The notes beneath the pieces were generated by a model, which was not told the origin of the DNA, made no database searches, and saw nothing but the letters and a program-made list of their open reading frames with translations. Made by a program: the position numbers and the translations under genes. This document shows, piece by piece, positions 50,785 to 64,000 of a DNA stretch of 64,000 bases (positions are counted from its first letter, which is position 1; each line of letters starts with the position of its first letter). The stretch is taken from the NCBI GenBank assembly GCA_033782935.1, contig JAWQEG010000470.1:806001-870000 (forward strand). The letters run 5' to 3'. This DNA comes from Petrolisthes cinctipes (lineage: Eukaryota; Arthropoda; Malacostraca; Decapoda; Porcellanidae).

Positions 50785-53086
50785 ATCTGTGCATGCCTAC
50801 TCCGTGTTAGATTATTTTCAAAATACAGGCCAAAAACATACTGAAAATCGATCTTTTATGTGCCCAAAAGTCGATATGTGCATGCATCTTCTGTACCCGT
50901 TTATATCTCAAATTCTGGCCCTAAACACCCGAAAATTCGTTATTTTGGGGTCCCAGAAGCGATCTGTACATGCCTACTCCGTGTTAGAGTATTTTCAAAA
51001 TTCAGGCCCAAAACATGCTGAAAATCGATATTTTTGGTGCCCAAAGTCAATATGTGCATGTATCTTCTGTACCCGTTTATATCTCAAATTCAGGCTCAAA
51101 ACACCCGAAAATTCAATATTTTGGGGTCCCAGAAGCAATCTGTACATGCCTACTCAGTGCTAGAATATTTTCAAAATATAGGCTCAAAACATGCTAAAAA
51201 TCGATCTTTTAGGTGCCAAAAAGTCGATATCTCAAATTCAGTCCCAAAACACCCGAAAATTCGATATTTAGGGGTCCCAGAAGCGATCTGTACATGCCTA
51301 CTCCGTGTTAGAGTATTTTCAAAATACATGCTCAAAACATACTGAAAATCGATCTTTTAGGTGCACAAAAGTCGATATGTGCATGCATCTTCAGTGCCCG
51401 TTTATATCTCAAATTCAGGCTCAAAACACCCGAAAATTCAATATTTTGGGGTCCCAGAAGCAATCTGTACATGCCTACTCAGTGCTAGAATATTTTCAAA
51501 ATATAGGCTAAAAACATGCTAAAAATCGATCTTTTAGGTGCCAAAAAGTCGATATCTCAAATTAAGGCCCAAAACACCCGAAAACTCGATATGTAGGGGT
51601 CCCAGAAGCGATCTGTACATGCCTACTCCTTGTTAGAGTATTTTCAAAATACATGCTCAAAACATACTGAAAATCGATCTTTTAGGTGCACAAAAGTCGA
51701 TATGTGCATGCATCTTCAGTACCCGTTTATATCTCAAATTCAGGCTCAAAACACCCGAAAATTCAATATTTTGGGGTCCCAGAAGCAATCTGTACATGCC
51801 TACACAGTGCTAGAATATTTTCAAAATATAGGCTAAAAATATGCTAAAAATCGACATTTTAGGTGCCAAAAAATCGATATCTCAAATTCAGTCCCAAAAC
51901 ACCCGAAAATTCGATACTTAGAGGTCCCAGAAGGTATCTGTGCATGCCTACTCCGTGTTAGATTATTTTCAAAATACAGGCCAAAAACATACTGAAAATC
52001 GATCTTTTATGTGCCCAAAAGTCGATATGTGCATGCATCTTCTGTACCCGTTTATATCTCAAATTCTGGCCCTAAACACCCGAAAATTCGTTATTTTGGG
52101 GTCCCAGAAGCGATCTGTACATGCCTACTCCGTGTTAGAGTATTTTCAAAATTCAGGCCCAAAACATGCTGAAAATCGATATTTTTGGTGCCCAAAGTCA
52201 ATATGTGCATGTATCTTCTGTACCCGTTTATATCTCAAATTCAGGCTCAAAACACCCGAAAATTCAATATTTTGGGGTCCCAGAAGCAATCTGTACATGC
52301 CTACTCAGTGCTAGAATATTTTCAAAATATAGGCTCAAAACATGCTAAAAATCGATCTTTTAGGTGCCAAAAAGTCGATATCTCAAATTCAGTCCCAAAA
52401 CACCCGAAAATTCGATATTTAGGGGTCCCAGAAGCGATCTGTACATGCCTACTCCGTGTTAGAGTATTTTCAAAATACATGCTCAAAACATACTGAAAAT
52501 CGATCTTTTAGGTGCACAAAAGTCGATATGTGCATGCATCTTCAGTGCCCGTTTATATCTCAAATTCAGGCTCAAAACACCCGAAAATTCAATATTTTGG
52601 GGTCCCAGAAGCAATCTGTACATGCCTACTCAGTGCTAGAATATTTTCAAAATATAGGCTAAAAACATGCTAAAAATCGATCTTTTAGGTGCCAAAAAGT
52701 CGATATCTCAAATTAAGGCCCAAAACACCCGAAAACTCGATATGTAGGGGTCCCAGAAGCGATCTGTACATGCCTACTCCTTGTTAGAGTATTTTCAAAA
52801 TACATGCTCAAAACATACTGAAAATCGATCTTTTAGGTGCACAAAAGTCGATATGTGCATGCATCTTCAGTACCCGTTTATATCTCAAATTCAGGCTCAA
52901 AACACCCGAAAATTCAATATTTTGGGGTCCAAGAAGCAATCTGTACATGCCTACACAGTGCTAGAATATTTTCAAAATATAGGCTAAAAATATGCTAAAA
53001 ATCGATATTATAGGTGGCAAAAAATCGATATCTCAAATTCAGTCCCATAACACCCGAAAAATCGATATTTAGAGGTCCTAGAAGGT
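50785..53086. repeat. 1,151-bp tandem duplication (trimer plus two dimers)
   Basis: Unit starts are 50785 and 51936, length 1,151 (501+325+325). Shared private marks are GTGTTAGATTATTTTC, ATTCGTTATTTTGGGG, CTTCAGTGCCCG and CTCGATATGTAGGGG. The last part of copy 2 (from about 52,780) instead matches about 50.15-50.5 kb at an offset of 2,626 bp (GGGTCCAAGAAGC, GATATTATAGGTG), so it is chimeric. Confidence 0.85.
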
Positions 53087-56000
53087 ATCTGTACATGCCT
53101 ACTCCGTGTTAGAGTATGTTCAAAATACAGGCCAGAAACATGCTAAAAATCGACATTTTAGGTGCCAAAAAATCGATATCTCAAATTCAGTCCCAAAACA
53201 CCCGAAAATTCGATATTTAGAGGTCCCAGAAGGTATCTGTGCATGCCTACTCCGTGTTAAAGTATTTTCAAAATACAGGCCTAAAACATACTGAAAATCG
53301 ATCTTTTACGTGCACAAAAGTCGATATGTGCATGCATCTTTTGTACCCGTTTATATCTCAAATTCTGGCCCTAAACACCCGAAAATTCGATATTTTGGGG
53401 TCCCAAAAGCGATCTGTACATGCCTGGCATCCGTGTTAGAGTATTTTCAAAATTCAGGCCCAAAACATGCTGAAAATCGATATTTTTGGTGCCCAAAGTC
53501 AATATGTGCATGTATCTTCTGTACCCGTTTATATCTCAAATTCAGGCTCAAAACACCCGAAAATTCAATATTTTGTGGTCCCAGAAGCAATCTGTACATG
53601 TCTACTCAGTGCTAGAATATTTTCAAAATATAGGCTAAAAACATGCTAAAAATCGATCATTTAGGTTCCAAAAAGTCGATATCTCAAATTCAGTCCCAAA
53701 ACACCCGAAAATTCGATATTTAGGGGTCCCAGAAGCGATCTGTACATGCCTACTCCGTGTTAGAGTATTTTCAAAATTCAGGCCCAAAACATGCTGAAAA
53801 TCGATATTTTTGGTGCCCAAAGTCAATATGTGCATGTATATTCTGTACCCGTTTATATCTCAAATTCAGGCTCAAAACACCCGAAAATTCAATATTTTGG
53901 GGTCCCAGAAGCAATCTGTACATGCCTACACAGTGCTAGAATATTTTCAAAATATAGGCTAAAAATATGCTAAAAATCGACATTTTAGGTGCCAAAAAAT
54001 CGATATCTCAAATTCAGTCCCAAAACACCCGAAAATTCGATATTTAGAGGTCCCAGAAGGTATCTGTGCATGCCTACTCCGTGTTAGATTATTTTCAAAA
54101 TACAGGCCAAGAACATACTGAAAATCGATCTTTTATGTGCCCAAAAGTCGATATGTGCATGCATCTTCTGTACCCGTTTATATCTCAAATTCTGGCCCTA
54201 AACACCCGAAAATTCGTTATTTTGGGGTCCCAGAAGCGATCTGTACATGCCTACTCCGTGTTAGAGTATTTTCAAAATTCAGGCCCAAAACATGCTGAAA
54301 ATCGATATTTTTGGTGCCCAAAGTCAATATGTGCATGTATCTTCTGTACCCGTTTATATCTCAAATTCAGGCTCAAAACACCCGAAAATTCAATATTTTG
54401 GGGTCCCAGAAGCAATCTGTACATGCCTACTCAGTGCTAGAATATTTTCAAAATATAGGCTCAAAACATGCTAAAAATCGATCTTTTAGGTGCCAAAAAG
54501 TCGATATCTCAAATTCAGTCCCAAAACACCCGAAAATTCGATATTTAGGGGTCCCAGAAGCGATCTGTACATGCCTACTCCGTGTTAGAGTATTTTCAAA
54601 ATACATGCTCAAAACATACTGAAAATCGATCTTTTAGGTGCACAAAAGTCGATATGTGCATGCATCTTCAGTGCCCGTTTATATCTCAAATTCAGCCTCA
54701 AAACACCCGAAAATTCAATATTTTGGGGTCCCAGAAGCAATCTGTACATGCCTACTCAGTGTTAGAGTATTTTCAAAATACAGGCCCAAAACATGCTAAA
54801 AATCGATATTTTAGATGCCCAAAGTCAATATGTGCATGTATCTTCTGTACCCGTTTATATCTCAAATTCAGGCTAAAAACACCCGAAAATTCAATATTTT
54901 GGGGTCCCAGAAGCAATCTGTACATGCCTACACAGTGCTAGAATATTTTCAAAATATAGGCTAAAAACATGCTAAAAATCGACATTTTAGGTGCCAAAAA
55001 ATCGATATCTCAAATTCAGTCCCAAAACACCCGAAAATTCGATATTTAGAGGTCCCAAAAGGTATCTGTACATGCCTACTCCGTGTTAGAGTATTTTCAA
55101 AATACAGGCCAAAAACATACTGAAAATCGATCTTTTAGGTGCCCAAAAGTCGATATGTGCATGCATCTTCTGTACCCGTTTATATCGCAAATTCTGGCCC
55201 TAAACACCCGAAAATTCGATATTTTGGGGTCCCAGAAGCGATCTGTACATGCCTACTCAGTGTTAGAGTATTTTCAAAATTCAGGCCCAAAACATGCTGA
55301 AAATCGATATTTTTGGTGCCCAAAGTCAACATGTGCATGTATCTTCTGTACCCGTTTACATCTCAAATTCAGGCTCAAAACACCCGAAAATTCAATATTT
55401 TGGGGTCCCAGAAGCAATCTGTACATGCCTACTCAGTGCTAGAATATTTTCAAAATATAGGCTAAAAACATGCTAAAAATCGATCTTTTAGGTGCCAAAA
55501 AGTCGATATCTCAAATTAAGGCCCAAAACACCCGAAAACTCGATATGTAGGGGTCCCAGAAGCGATATGTACATGCCTACTCCGTGTTAGAGTATTTTCA
55601 AAATACATGCTCAAAACATACTGAAAATCGATCTTTTAGGTGCACAAAAGTCGATATGTGCATGCATCTTCAGTACCCGTTTATATCTCAAATTCAGGCT
55701 CAAAACACCCGAAAATTCAATATTTTGGGGTCCCAGAAGCAATCTGTACATGCCTACACAGTGCTAGAATATTTTCAAAATATAGGGTAAAATCATGCTA
55801 AAAATCGATATTATAGGTGCCAAAAAATCGATATCTCAAATTCAGTCCCATAACACCCGAAAAATCGATATTTAGAGGTCCCAGAAGGTATCTGTACATG
55901 CCTACTCCGTGTTAGAGTATTTTCAAAATACAGGCCAAAAACATGCTAAAAATCGACATTTTAGGTGCCAAAAAATCGATATCTCAAATTCAGTCCCAAA

Positions 56001-59000
56001 ACACCCGAAAATTCGATATTTAGGGGTCCCAGAAGCGATCTGTACATGCCTACTCTGTGTTAGAGTATTTTCAAAATTCAGGCCCAAAACATGCTGAAAA
56101 ATCGATATTTTTGGTGCCCAAAGTCAATATGTGCATGTATCTTCTGTACCCGTTTATATCTCAAATTCAGGCTCAAAACACCCGAAAATTCGATATTTAG
56201 AGGTCCCAAAAGCAATCTGTACATGCCTACACAGTGCTAGAATATTTTCAAAATATAGGCTAAAAATATGCTAAAAATCGACATTTTAGGTGCCAAAAAA
56301 TCGATATCTCAAATTCAGTCCCAAAACACCCGAAAATTCGATATTTAGAGGTCCCAGAAGGTATCTGTGCATGCCTACTCCGTGTTAGATTATTTTCAAA
56401 ATACAGGCCAAAAACATACTGAAAATCGATCTTTTAGGTGCACAAATGTCGATATGTGCATGCATCTTCTGTACCCGTTTATATCTCAAATTCAGGCTCA
56501 AAACACCCGAAAATTCAATATTTTGGGGTCCCAGAAGCAATCTGTAAATGCCTACACAGTGCTAGAATATTTTTAAAATGTAGGCTAAAAATATGCTAAA
56601 AATCGACATTTTAGGTGCCAAAAAATCGATATCTCAAATTCAGTCCCAAAACACCCGAAAATTCGATATTTGGAGGTCCCAGAAGGTATCTGTGCATGCC
56701 TACTCTGTGTTAGAGTATTTTCAAAATACAGACCTAAAACATACTGAAAATCGATCTTTTAGGTGCCCAAAAGTCGATATGTGCATGCATCTTCTGTACC
56801 CGTTTATTTCTTAAATTCTGGCCCTAAACACCCGAAAATTCGATATTTTGGGGTCCCAGAAGCGATCTGTACATGCCTATTCAGTGCTAGAATATTTTCA
56901 AAGTATAGGCTAAAAACATGCTAAAAATCGATCTTTTAGGTGCCAAAAAGTCGATATCTCAAATTCAGTCCCAAAACACCCGAAAATTCGATATTTAGGG
57001 GTCCCAGAAGCGATCTGTACATGCCTACTCCGTGTTAAAGTATTTTCAAAATACATGCTCAAAACATACTGAAAATCGATCTTTTAGGTGCAAAAAAGTC
57101 GATATGTGCCTGCATCTTCAGTACCCGTTTATATCTCGAATTCAGGCTCAAAACACCCGAAAATTCAATATTTTGGGGTCCCAGAAGCAATCTGTACATG
57201 CCTACTCAGTGTTAGAGTATTTTCAAAATACAGGCCCAAAACATGTTGAAAATCGATATTTAATATGCCCAAAGTCAATATGGGCATGTATCTTCTGTAC
57301 CCGTTTATATCTCAAATTCAGGCTCAAAACACCCGAAAATTCAATATTTTGGGGTCCCAGAAGCAATCTGTACATGCCTACTCAGTGCTAGAATATTTTC
57401 AAAATACAGGCCCAAAACATGCTGAAAATCGATATTTTAGATGCCCAAAGTCAATATGTGCATGTATCTTCTGTACCCGTTTATATCTCAAATTCAGGCT
57501 CAAAACACACGAAAATTCAATATTTTGGGGTCCCAGAAGCAATCTGTACATGCCTACTCAGTGCTAGAATATTTTCAAAATATAGGCTAAAAACATGCTA
57601 AAAATCGATCTTTTAGGTGCCAAAAAGTCGATATCTCAAATTCAGTCCCAAAACACCCGAAAATTCGATATTTAGGGGTCCCAGAAGCGATCTGTACATG
57701 CCTACTCCGTGTTAGAGCATTTTCAAAATACATGCTCAAAACATACTGAAAATCGATCTTTTAGGTGCACAAAAGTCGATATGTGCCTGCATCTTCAGTA
57801 CCCGTTTATATCTCGAATTCAGGCTCAAAACACCCGAAAATTCAATATTTTGGGGTCCCAGAAGCAATCTGTACATGCCTACTCAGTGTTAGAGTATTTT
57901 CAAAATACAGGCCCAAAACATGCTGAAAATCGATATTTTGTATGCCCAAATTCAATATGGGCATGTATCTTCTGTACCCGTTTATATCTCAAATTCAGGC
58001 TCAAAACACCCGAAAATTCAATATTTTGGGGTCCCAGAAGCAATCTGTACATGCCTACACAGTGCTAGAATATTTTCAAAATATAGGCTAAAAATATGCT
58101 AAAAATCGACATTTTAGGTGCCAAAAAATCGATATCTCAAATTCAGTCCCAAAACACCCGAAAATTCGATATTTAGAGGTCCCAGAAGGTATCTGTGCAT
58201 GCCTACTCCGTGTTAGATTATTTTCAATATACAGGCCAAAAACATACTAAAAATCGATCTTTTAGATGCCCAAAAGTCGATATGTGCATGCATCTTCTGT
58301 ACCCGTTTATATCTCAAATTCTTTCCCTAAACACCCGAAAATTCGATATTTTGGGGTCCCAGAAGCGATCTGTACATGCCTACTCCGTGTTAGAGTATTT
58401 TCAAAATTCAGACCCAAAACATGCTGAAAATCGATATTTTTGGTGCCCAAAGTCAATATGTGCATGTATCTTCTGTACCCGTTTATATCTCAAATTCAGG
58501 CTCAAAACACCCGAAAATTCAATATTTTGGGGTCCCAGAAGCAATCTGTACATGCCTACTCAGTGCTAGAATATTTTCAAAGTATAGGCTAAAAACATGC
58601 TAAAAATCGATCTTTTAGGTGCCAGAAAATCGATATTACAAATTCAGTCCAAAAACACCCGAAAATTCGATATTTAGAGGTCCCAGAAGGTATCTGTACA
58701 TGCCTACTCCGTGTTAGAGTATTTTAAAAATTCAGGGCAAAAACATACTGAAAATCGATCTTTTAGGTGCCCAAAAGTCGATATGTGCATGCATCTTCTG
58801 TACCCGTTTATATCTCAAATTCTGGCCCTAAACACCCGAAAATTCGATATTTTGGGTCCCAGAAGCGATATGTACATGCCTACTCCGTGTTAGAGTATTT
58901 TCAAAATTCAGGCCCAAAACATGCTGAAAATCGATATTTTTGGTGCCCAAAGTCAATATGTGCATGTATCTTCTGTACCCGTTTATATCTCAAATTCAGG

Positions 59001-62000
59001 CTCAAAACACCCGAAAATTCAATATTTTGGGGTCCCAGAAGCAATCTGTACATGCCTACTCAGTGCTAGAATATTTTCAAAATATAGGCTAAAAATATGC
59101 TAAAAATCGACATTTTAGGTGCCAAAAAATCGATATCTCAAATTCAGTCCCAAAACACCCGAAAATTCGATATTTAGAGGTCCCAGAAGGTATCTGTGCA
59201 TGCCTACTCCGTGTTAGAGTATTTTCAAAATACAGGCCCAAAACATGCTGAAAATCGATATTTTTGGTGCCCAAAGTCAATATGTGCATGTATCTTCTGT
59301 ACCAGTTTATATCTCAAATTCAGGCTCAAAACACCCGAAAATTCAATATTTTGGGGTCCCAGAAGCAATCTGTACATGCCTACTTAGTGCTAGAATATTT
59401 TCAAAATATAGGCTAAAAAACATGCTAAAAATCGATCTTTTAGGTGCCAAAAAGTCGATATCTCAAATTCAGTCCCAAAACACCCGAAAATTCGATATTT
59501 AGGGGTCCCAGAAGCGATCTGTACATGCCTACTCCGTGTTAGAGTATTTTCAAAATACATGCTCAAAACATACTGAAAATCGATCTTTTAGGTGCACAAA
59601 AGTCGATATGTGCATGCATCTTCAGTACCCGTTTATATCTCAAATTCAGGCTCAAAACACCCGAAAATTCAATATTTTGGGGTCCCAGAAGCAATCTGTA
59701 CATGCCTAACTCCGTGTTAGAGTATTTTCAAAATTCAGGCCCAAAACATGCTGAAAATCGATATTTTTGGTGCCCAAAGTCAATATGTGCATGTATCTTC
59801 TGTACCCGTTTATATCTCAAATTCAGGCTCAAAACACCCGAAAATTCAATATTTTGGGGTCCCAGAAGCAATCTGTACATGCCTACTCAGTGCTAGAATA
59901 TTTTCAAAATATAGGCTAAAAACATGCTAAAAATCGATCTTTTAGGTGCCAAAAAGTCGATATCTCAAATTCAGTCCCAAAACACCCGAAAATTCGATAT
60001 TTAGGGTTCCCTGAAGCGATCTGTACATGCCTACTCAGTGTTAGAGTATTTTCAAAAAACATGCTCAAAACATACTGAAAATCGATCTTTTAGGTGCACA
60101 AAAGTCGATATGTGCATGCATCTTCAGTACCCGTTTATATCTCAAATTCAGGCTCAAAACACCCGAAAATTCAATATTTTGGGGTCCCAGAAGCAATCTG
60201 TACATGCCTACTCAGTGTTAGAGTATTTTCAAAATACAGGCCCAAAACATGCTGAAAATCGATATTTTAGATGCCCAAAGTCAATATGTGCATGTATCTT
60301 CTGTACCCGTTTATATCTCAAATTCAGGCTCAAAACACCCGAAAATTCAATATTTTGGGGTCCCAGAAGCAATCTGTACATGCCTACGCCGTGTTAGAGT
60401 ATTTTCAAAATACAGGCCAAAAACATACTGAAAATCGATCTTTTAGGTGCACAAAAGTCGATATGTGCATGCATCTTCAGTACCCGTTTATATCTCAAAT
60501 TCAGGCTCAAAACACCCGAAAATTCAATATTTTGGGGTCTCAGAAGCAATCTGTACATGCCTACTCAGTGTTAGAGTATTTTCAAAATACAGGCCCAAAA
60601 CATGCTGAAAATCGATATTTTAGATGCCCAAAGTCAATATGTGCATGTATCTTCTGTACCCGTTTATATCTCAAATTCAGGCTCAAAACACCCGAAAATT
60701 CAATATTTTGGGGTTCCAGAAGCAATCTGTACATGCCTACTCAGTGCTAGAATATTTTCAAAATATAGGCTAAAAACATGCTAAAAATCGATCTTTTAGG
60801 TGCCAAAAAGTCGATATTTCAAATTCAGTCCCAAAACACCCGAAAATTCGATATTTAGGGGTCCCAGAAGCGATCTGTACATGCCTACTCCGTGTTAGAG
60901 TATTTTCAAAATACATGCTCAAAACATACTGAAAATCGATCTTTTAGGTGCACAAAAGTCGATATGTGCATGCATCTTCAGTACCCGTTTATATCTCAAA
61001 TTCAGGCTCAAAACACCCGAAAATTCAATATTTTGGGGTCCCAGAAGCAATCTGTACATGCCTACTCAGTGTTAGAGTATTTTCAAAATACAGGCCCAAA
61101 ACATGCTGAAAATCGATATTTTTTATGCCAAAAGTCAATATGTGCATGTATCTTCTGTACCCGTTTATATCTCAAATTCAGGCTCAAAACACCCGAAAAT
61201 TCAATATTTTGGGGTCCCAGAAGCAATCTGTACATGCCTACACAGTGCTAGAATATTTTCAAAATATAGGCTAAAAACATGCTAAAAATCGACATTTTAG
61301 GTGCCAAAAAATCGATATCTCAAATTCAGTCCCAAAACACCCGAAAAATAGATATTTAGAGGTCCCAGAAGGTATCTGTGCATGCCTACTCCGTGTTAGA
61401 GTATTTTCAAAATATAGACCTAAAACATACTGAAAATCGATCTTTTAGGTGCCCAAAAGTCGATATGTGCATGCATCTTCTGTACCCGTTTATATCTCAA
61501 ATTCTGGCCCTAAACACCCGAAAATTCGATATTTTGGGGTCCGAGAAGCGATCTGTACATGCCTACTCCGTGTTAGAGTATTTTCAAAATTCAGGCCCAA
61601 AACATGCTGAAAATCGATATTTTTGGTGCCCAAAGTCAATATGTGCATGTATCTTCTGTACCCGTTTATATTTCAAATTCAGGCTCAAAACACCCGAAAA
61701 TTCAATATTTTGGGGTCCCAGAAGCAATCTGTACATGCCTACTCAGTGCTAGAATATTTTCAAAATATAGGCTAAAAACATGCTAAAAATCGATCTTTTA
61801 GGTGCCAAAAAATCGATATCTCAAATTCAGTCCTAAAACACACGAAAATTCGATATTTAGAGGTCCCAGAAGGTATCTGTGCATGCCTACTCCGTGTTAA
61901 AGTATTTTCAAAATACAGGCCTAAAACATACTGAAAATCGATCTTTTAGGTGCACAAAAGTCGATATGTGCATGCATCTTCTGTACCCGTTTATATCTCA

Positions 62001-64000
62001 AATTCTGGCCCTAAACACCCGAAAATTCGATATTTTGGGGTCCCAAAAGCGATCTGTACATGCCTATCCGTGTTAGAGTGTTTTCAAAATTCAGGCCCAA
62101 AACATGCTGAAAATCGATATTTTTGGTGCCCAAAGTCAATATGTGCATGTATCTTCTGTACCCGTTTATATCTCAAATTCAGGCTCAAAACACCCGAAAA
62201 TTCAATATTTTGGGGTCCCAGAAACAATCTGTACAGTGCTAGAATATTTTCAAAATATAGGCTAAAAACATGCTAAAAATCGATCATTTAGGTTCCAAAA
62301 AGTCGATATCTCAAATTCAGTCCCAAAACACCCGAAAATTCGATATTTAGGGGTCCCAGAAGCGATCTGTACATGCCTACTCCGTGTTAGAGTATTTTCA
62401 AAATACATGCTCAAAACATACTGAAAATCGATCTTTTAGGTGCACAAAAGTCGATATGTGCATGCATCTTCAGTACCCGTTTATATCTCAAATTCAGTCC
62501 CAAAACACCCGAAAATTCGATATTTAGAGGTCCCAGAAGGTATCTGTGCATGCCTACTCCGTGATAGATTATTTTCAAAATACAGGCCAAAAACATACTG
62601 AAAATCGATCCTTTAGGTGCCCAAAAGTCGATATGTGCATGCATCTTCTGTACCCGTTTATATCTCAAATTCTGGCCCTAAACACCCGAAAATTCGATAT
62701 TTTGGGGTCCCAGAAGCGATCTGTACATGCCTACTCCTTGTTAGAGTATTTTCAAAATACAGGCCCAAAACATGCTGAAAATCGATATTTTAGATGCCCA
62801 AAGTCAATATGTGCATGTATCTTCTGTACCCGTTTATATCTCAAATTCAGGCTCAAAACACCCGAAAATTCAATATTTTGGGGTCCCAGAAGCAATCTGT
62901 ACATGCCTACACAGTGCTAGAATATTTTCAAAATATAGGCTAAAAATATGCTAAAAATCGACATTTTAGGTGCCAAAAAATCGATATCTCAAATTCAGTC
63001 CCAAAACACCCGAAAATTCGATATATAGAGGTCCCAGAAGGTATCTGTGCATGCCTACTCCGTGTTAGAGTATTTTCAAAATACAGACATAAAACATACT
63101 GAAAATCGATCTTTTAGGTGCCCAAAAGTCGATATGTGCATGCATCTTCTGTACCCGTTTATATCTCAAATTCTGGCCCTAAACACCCGAAAATTCGATA
63201 TTTTGGGGTCCCAGAAGCGATATGTACATGCCTACTCCGTGTTAGAGTATTTTCAAAATTCAGACCCAAAACATGCTGAAAATCGATATTTTTGGTGCAC
63301 AAAGTAAATATGTGCATGTATCTTCTGTACCCGTTTATATCTCAAATTCAGGCTCAAAACACCCGAAAATTCAATATTTTGGGGTCCCAGAAGCAATCTG
63401 TACATGCCTACTCAGTGCTAGAATATTTTCAAAATATAGGCCCAAAACATGCTGAAAATCGATATTTTAGATGCCCAAAGTCAATATGTGCATGTATCTT
63501 CTGTACCCGTTTATATCTCAAATTCAGGCTCAAAACACCCGAAAATTCAATATTTTGGGGTCCCAGAAGCAATCTGTACATGCCTACACAGTGCTAGAAT
63601 ATTTTCAAAATATAGGCTAAAAACATGCTAAAAATCGACATTTTAGGTGCCAAAAAATCGATATCTCAAATTCAGTCCCAAAACACCCGAAAATTCGATA
63701 TTTAGAGGCCCCAGAAGGTATCTGTACATGCCTACACTGTGTTAGAGTATTTTCAAAATACAGGCCCAAAACATGCTCAAAATCGATGTTTTAGGTGCCC
63801 AAAAGTCGATATGTGCATGCATCTTCAGTATCCGTTTATATCTCAAATTCAGGCTCAAAACACCCGAAAATTCGATATTTTGGGGTCCCAGAAGCGATCT
63901 GTACATGCCTACTCCGTGTTAGAGTATTTTCAAAATACAGGCCAAAAACATACTGAAAATCGATATTTTAGGTGCCCAAAAGTCGATATGTGCATGCATC

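Larger units (their letters stand above)
1..64000. repeat. Satellite DNA array filling the window, L/S/M monomers, head-to-tail
   Basis: The sequence is one tandem array from first to last base. The phase marker ATCTGTACATGCC recurs every 176-177 or 147-148 bp, all in the same orientation. Each monomer keeps the same order of blocks: TGTACA, a GTATTTTCAAAATAC-like palindrome, CAAAATCGAT, a TTTTAGGTGCC block, (in L only) GTGCATGCATC...CCCGTTTAT, ATCTCAAATTC, AACACCCGAAAATTC, and GGGGTCCCAGAAGC. A representative L monomer is about 41% GC. I saw no transposon, gene or unique DNA inside, and both window edges fall within the array, so its full length is unknown. Monomer length and CAAAA runs resemble plant satellites, but I do not recognise the family. 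Open reading frames arise because 177 and 147 are multiples of three; I treat them as non-coding. Confidence 0.97.
44881..64000. repeat. 501-bp L-L-S trimer domain with 325-bp L-S dimers
   Basis: From here the array is much more regular. A-type monomer starts are usually 501 bp apart (177+176+148), sometimes 324-325 (one L lost) or 677 (one L gained, at 57,032-57,709). A representative trimer is 48633-48809, 48810-48985 and 48986-49133. The only short class seen is S-148, now in two forms: S-148a (GATCTTTTAGGTGCC...GGGGTCCCAGAAGCG) and S-148b (GACATTTTAGGTGCC...GAGGTCCCAGAAGGT). Deviations are small, such as an 8-bp loss at about 46,173 and a short substitution CCTGGCATCCG near 53,424. Confidence 0.88.

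Noticed and set aside
53424..53434. CCTGGCATCCG near 53,424 as a small foreign insertion
   Set aside because: It is a few-base change of CCTACTCCG within an otherwise normal monomer; too short to call an insertion or target-site duplication.
76..63631. Many + strand open frames of 60-326 codons
   Set aside because: All are translations of the same satellite monomers in different frames, often two overlapping frames over one stretch. They have no domain and no plausible start context, and lengths are set by where 176- or 148-bp units shift the frame.
1..64000. CRISPR array
   Set aside because: There are no short identical repeats with unique spacers; the whole 147-177 bp unit repeats, and there are no cas genes.
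1..64000. tRNA, 5S rRNA or other small RNA gene as the origin of the repeat
   Set aside because: I saw no internal promoter boxes, cloverleaf or 5S-like sequence in L or S.
1..64000. Bacterial or viral genome segment
   Set aside because: Coding density is effectively nil, and tens of kilobases of monomer repeats with HORs do not fit a prokaryotic or viral region.

Overview
The whole window is one uninterrupted head-to-tail satellite DNA array. I found no gene, RNA gene, mobile element or unique sequence, and no segment in inverted orientation. The reading frames are by-products of the repeat. A non-coding tandem array of this size points to a nuclear eukaryotic chromosome in centromeric, pericentromeric, subtelomeric or other constitutive heterochromatin. 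Monomer length (about 147-177 bp), A-runs after C (CAAAA) and about 41% GC in a representative monomer fit many plant satellites. I do not recognise the family, so the species and chromosomal location stay open.

Monomers are phased here on the conserved ATCTGTACATGCC. There are three length classes: long L (176/177 bp), short S (147/148 bp, lacking a 29-bp segment bounded by ATAT), and a rare M (167 bp, lacking 9 bp). From unit lengths I estimate about 380 monomers. L monomers fall into an A type (CCGTGTTAGAGTA...TACAGG) and a B type (CAGTGCTAGAATA...TATAGG). S has at least three subfamilies: S-147 (GCGTAAAGGCG), S-148a (GCCAAAAAGTCG) and S-148b (GCCAAAAAATCG with GAGGTCCCAGAAGGT).

Layout: 1-2,870 has 845-bp and 1,502-bp higher-order repeats (HORs). 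2,871-10,646 is a tandem pair of 3,888-bp, 23-monomer HORs, each with internal 677-bp tetramers. 10,647-12,339 is a transition. 12,340-27,255 is nested: a ~3.6-kb block recurs 11,315 bp away, with 1,001-bp, 3,093-bp, 353-bp and 2,917-bp duplications between. 27,256-29,235 is a mosaic. 29,236-34,680 holds length variants (1,969/1,644/1,467 bp) of one HOR. 34,681-39,325 is a tandem pair of ~2,317-bp units. 39,326-44,880 is a mosaic with a 1,179-bp heptamer. From about 44,880 to the end the array is a simpler L-L-S trimer (501 bp) with L-S dimers (325 bp), locally organised as a 1,002-bp hexamer.

The array shows how such DNA evolves: repeated unequal exchange or conversion, with whole-monomer gains and losses. 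Sequence features shared by the monomers (two dyads, phased A/T tracts, a nucleosome-core-length short monomer) are candidates for a chromatin role, but no function is demonstrated. Offsets and positions were read by eye from the sequence; identity levels are estimates.
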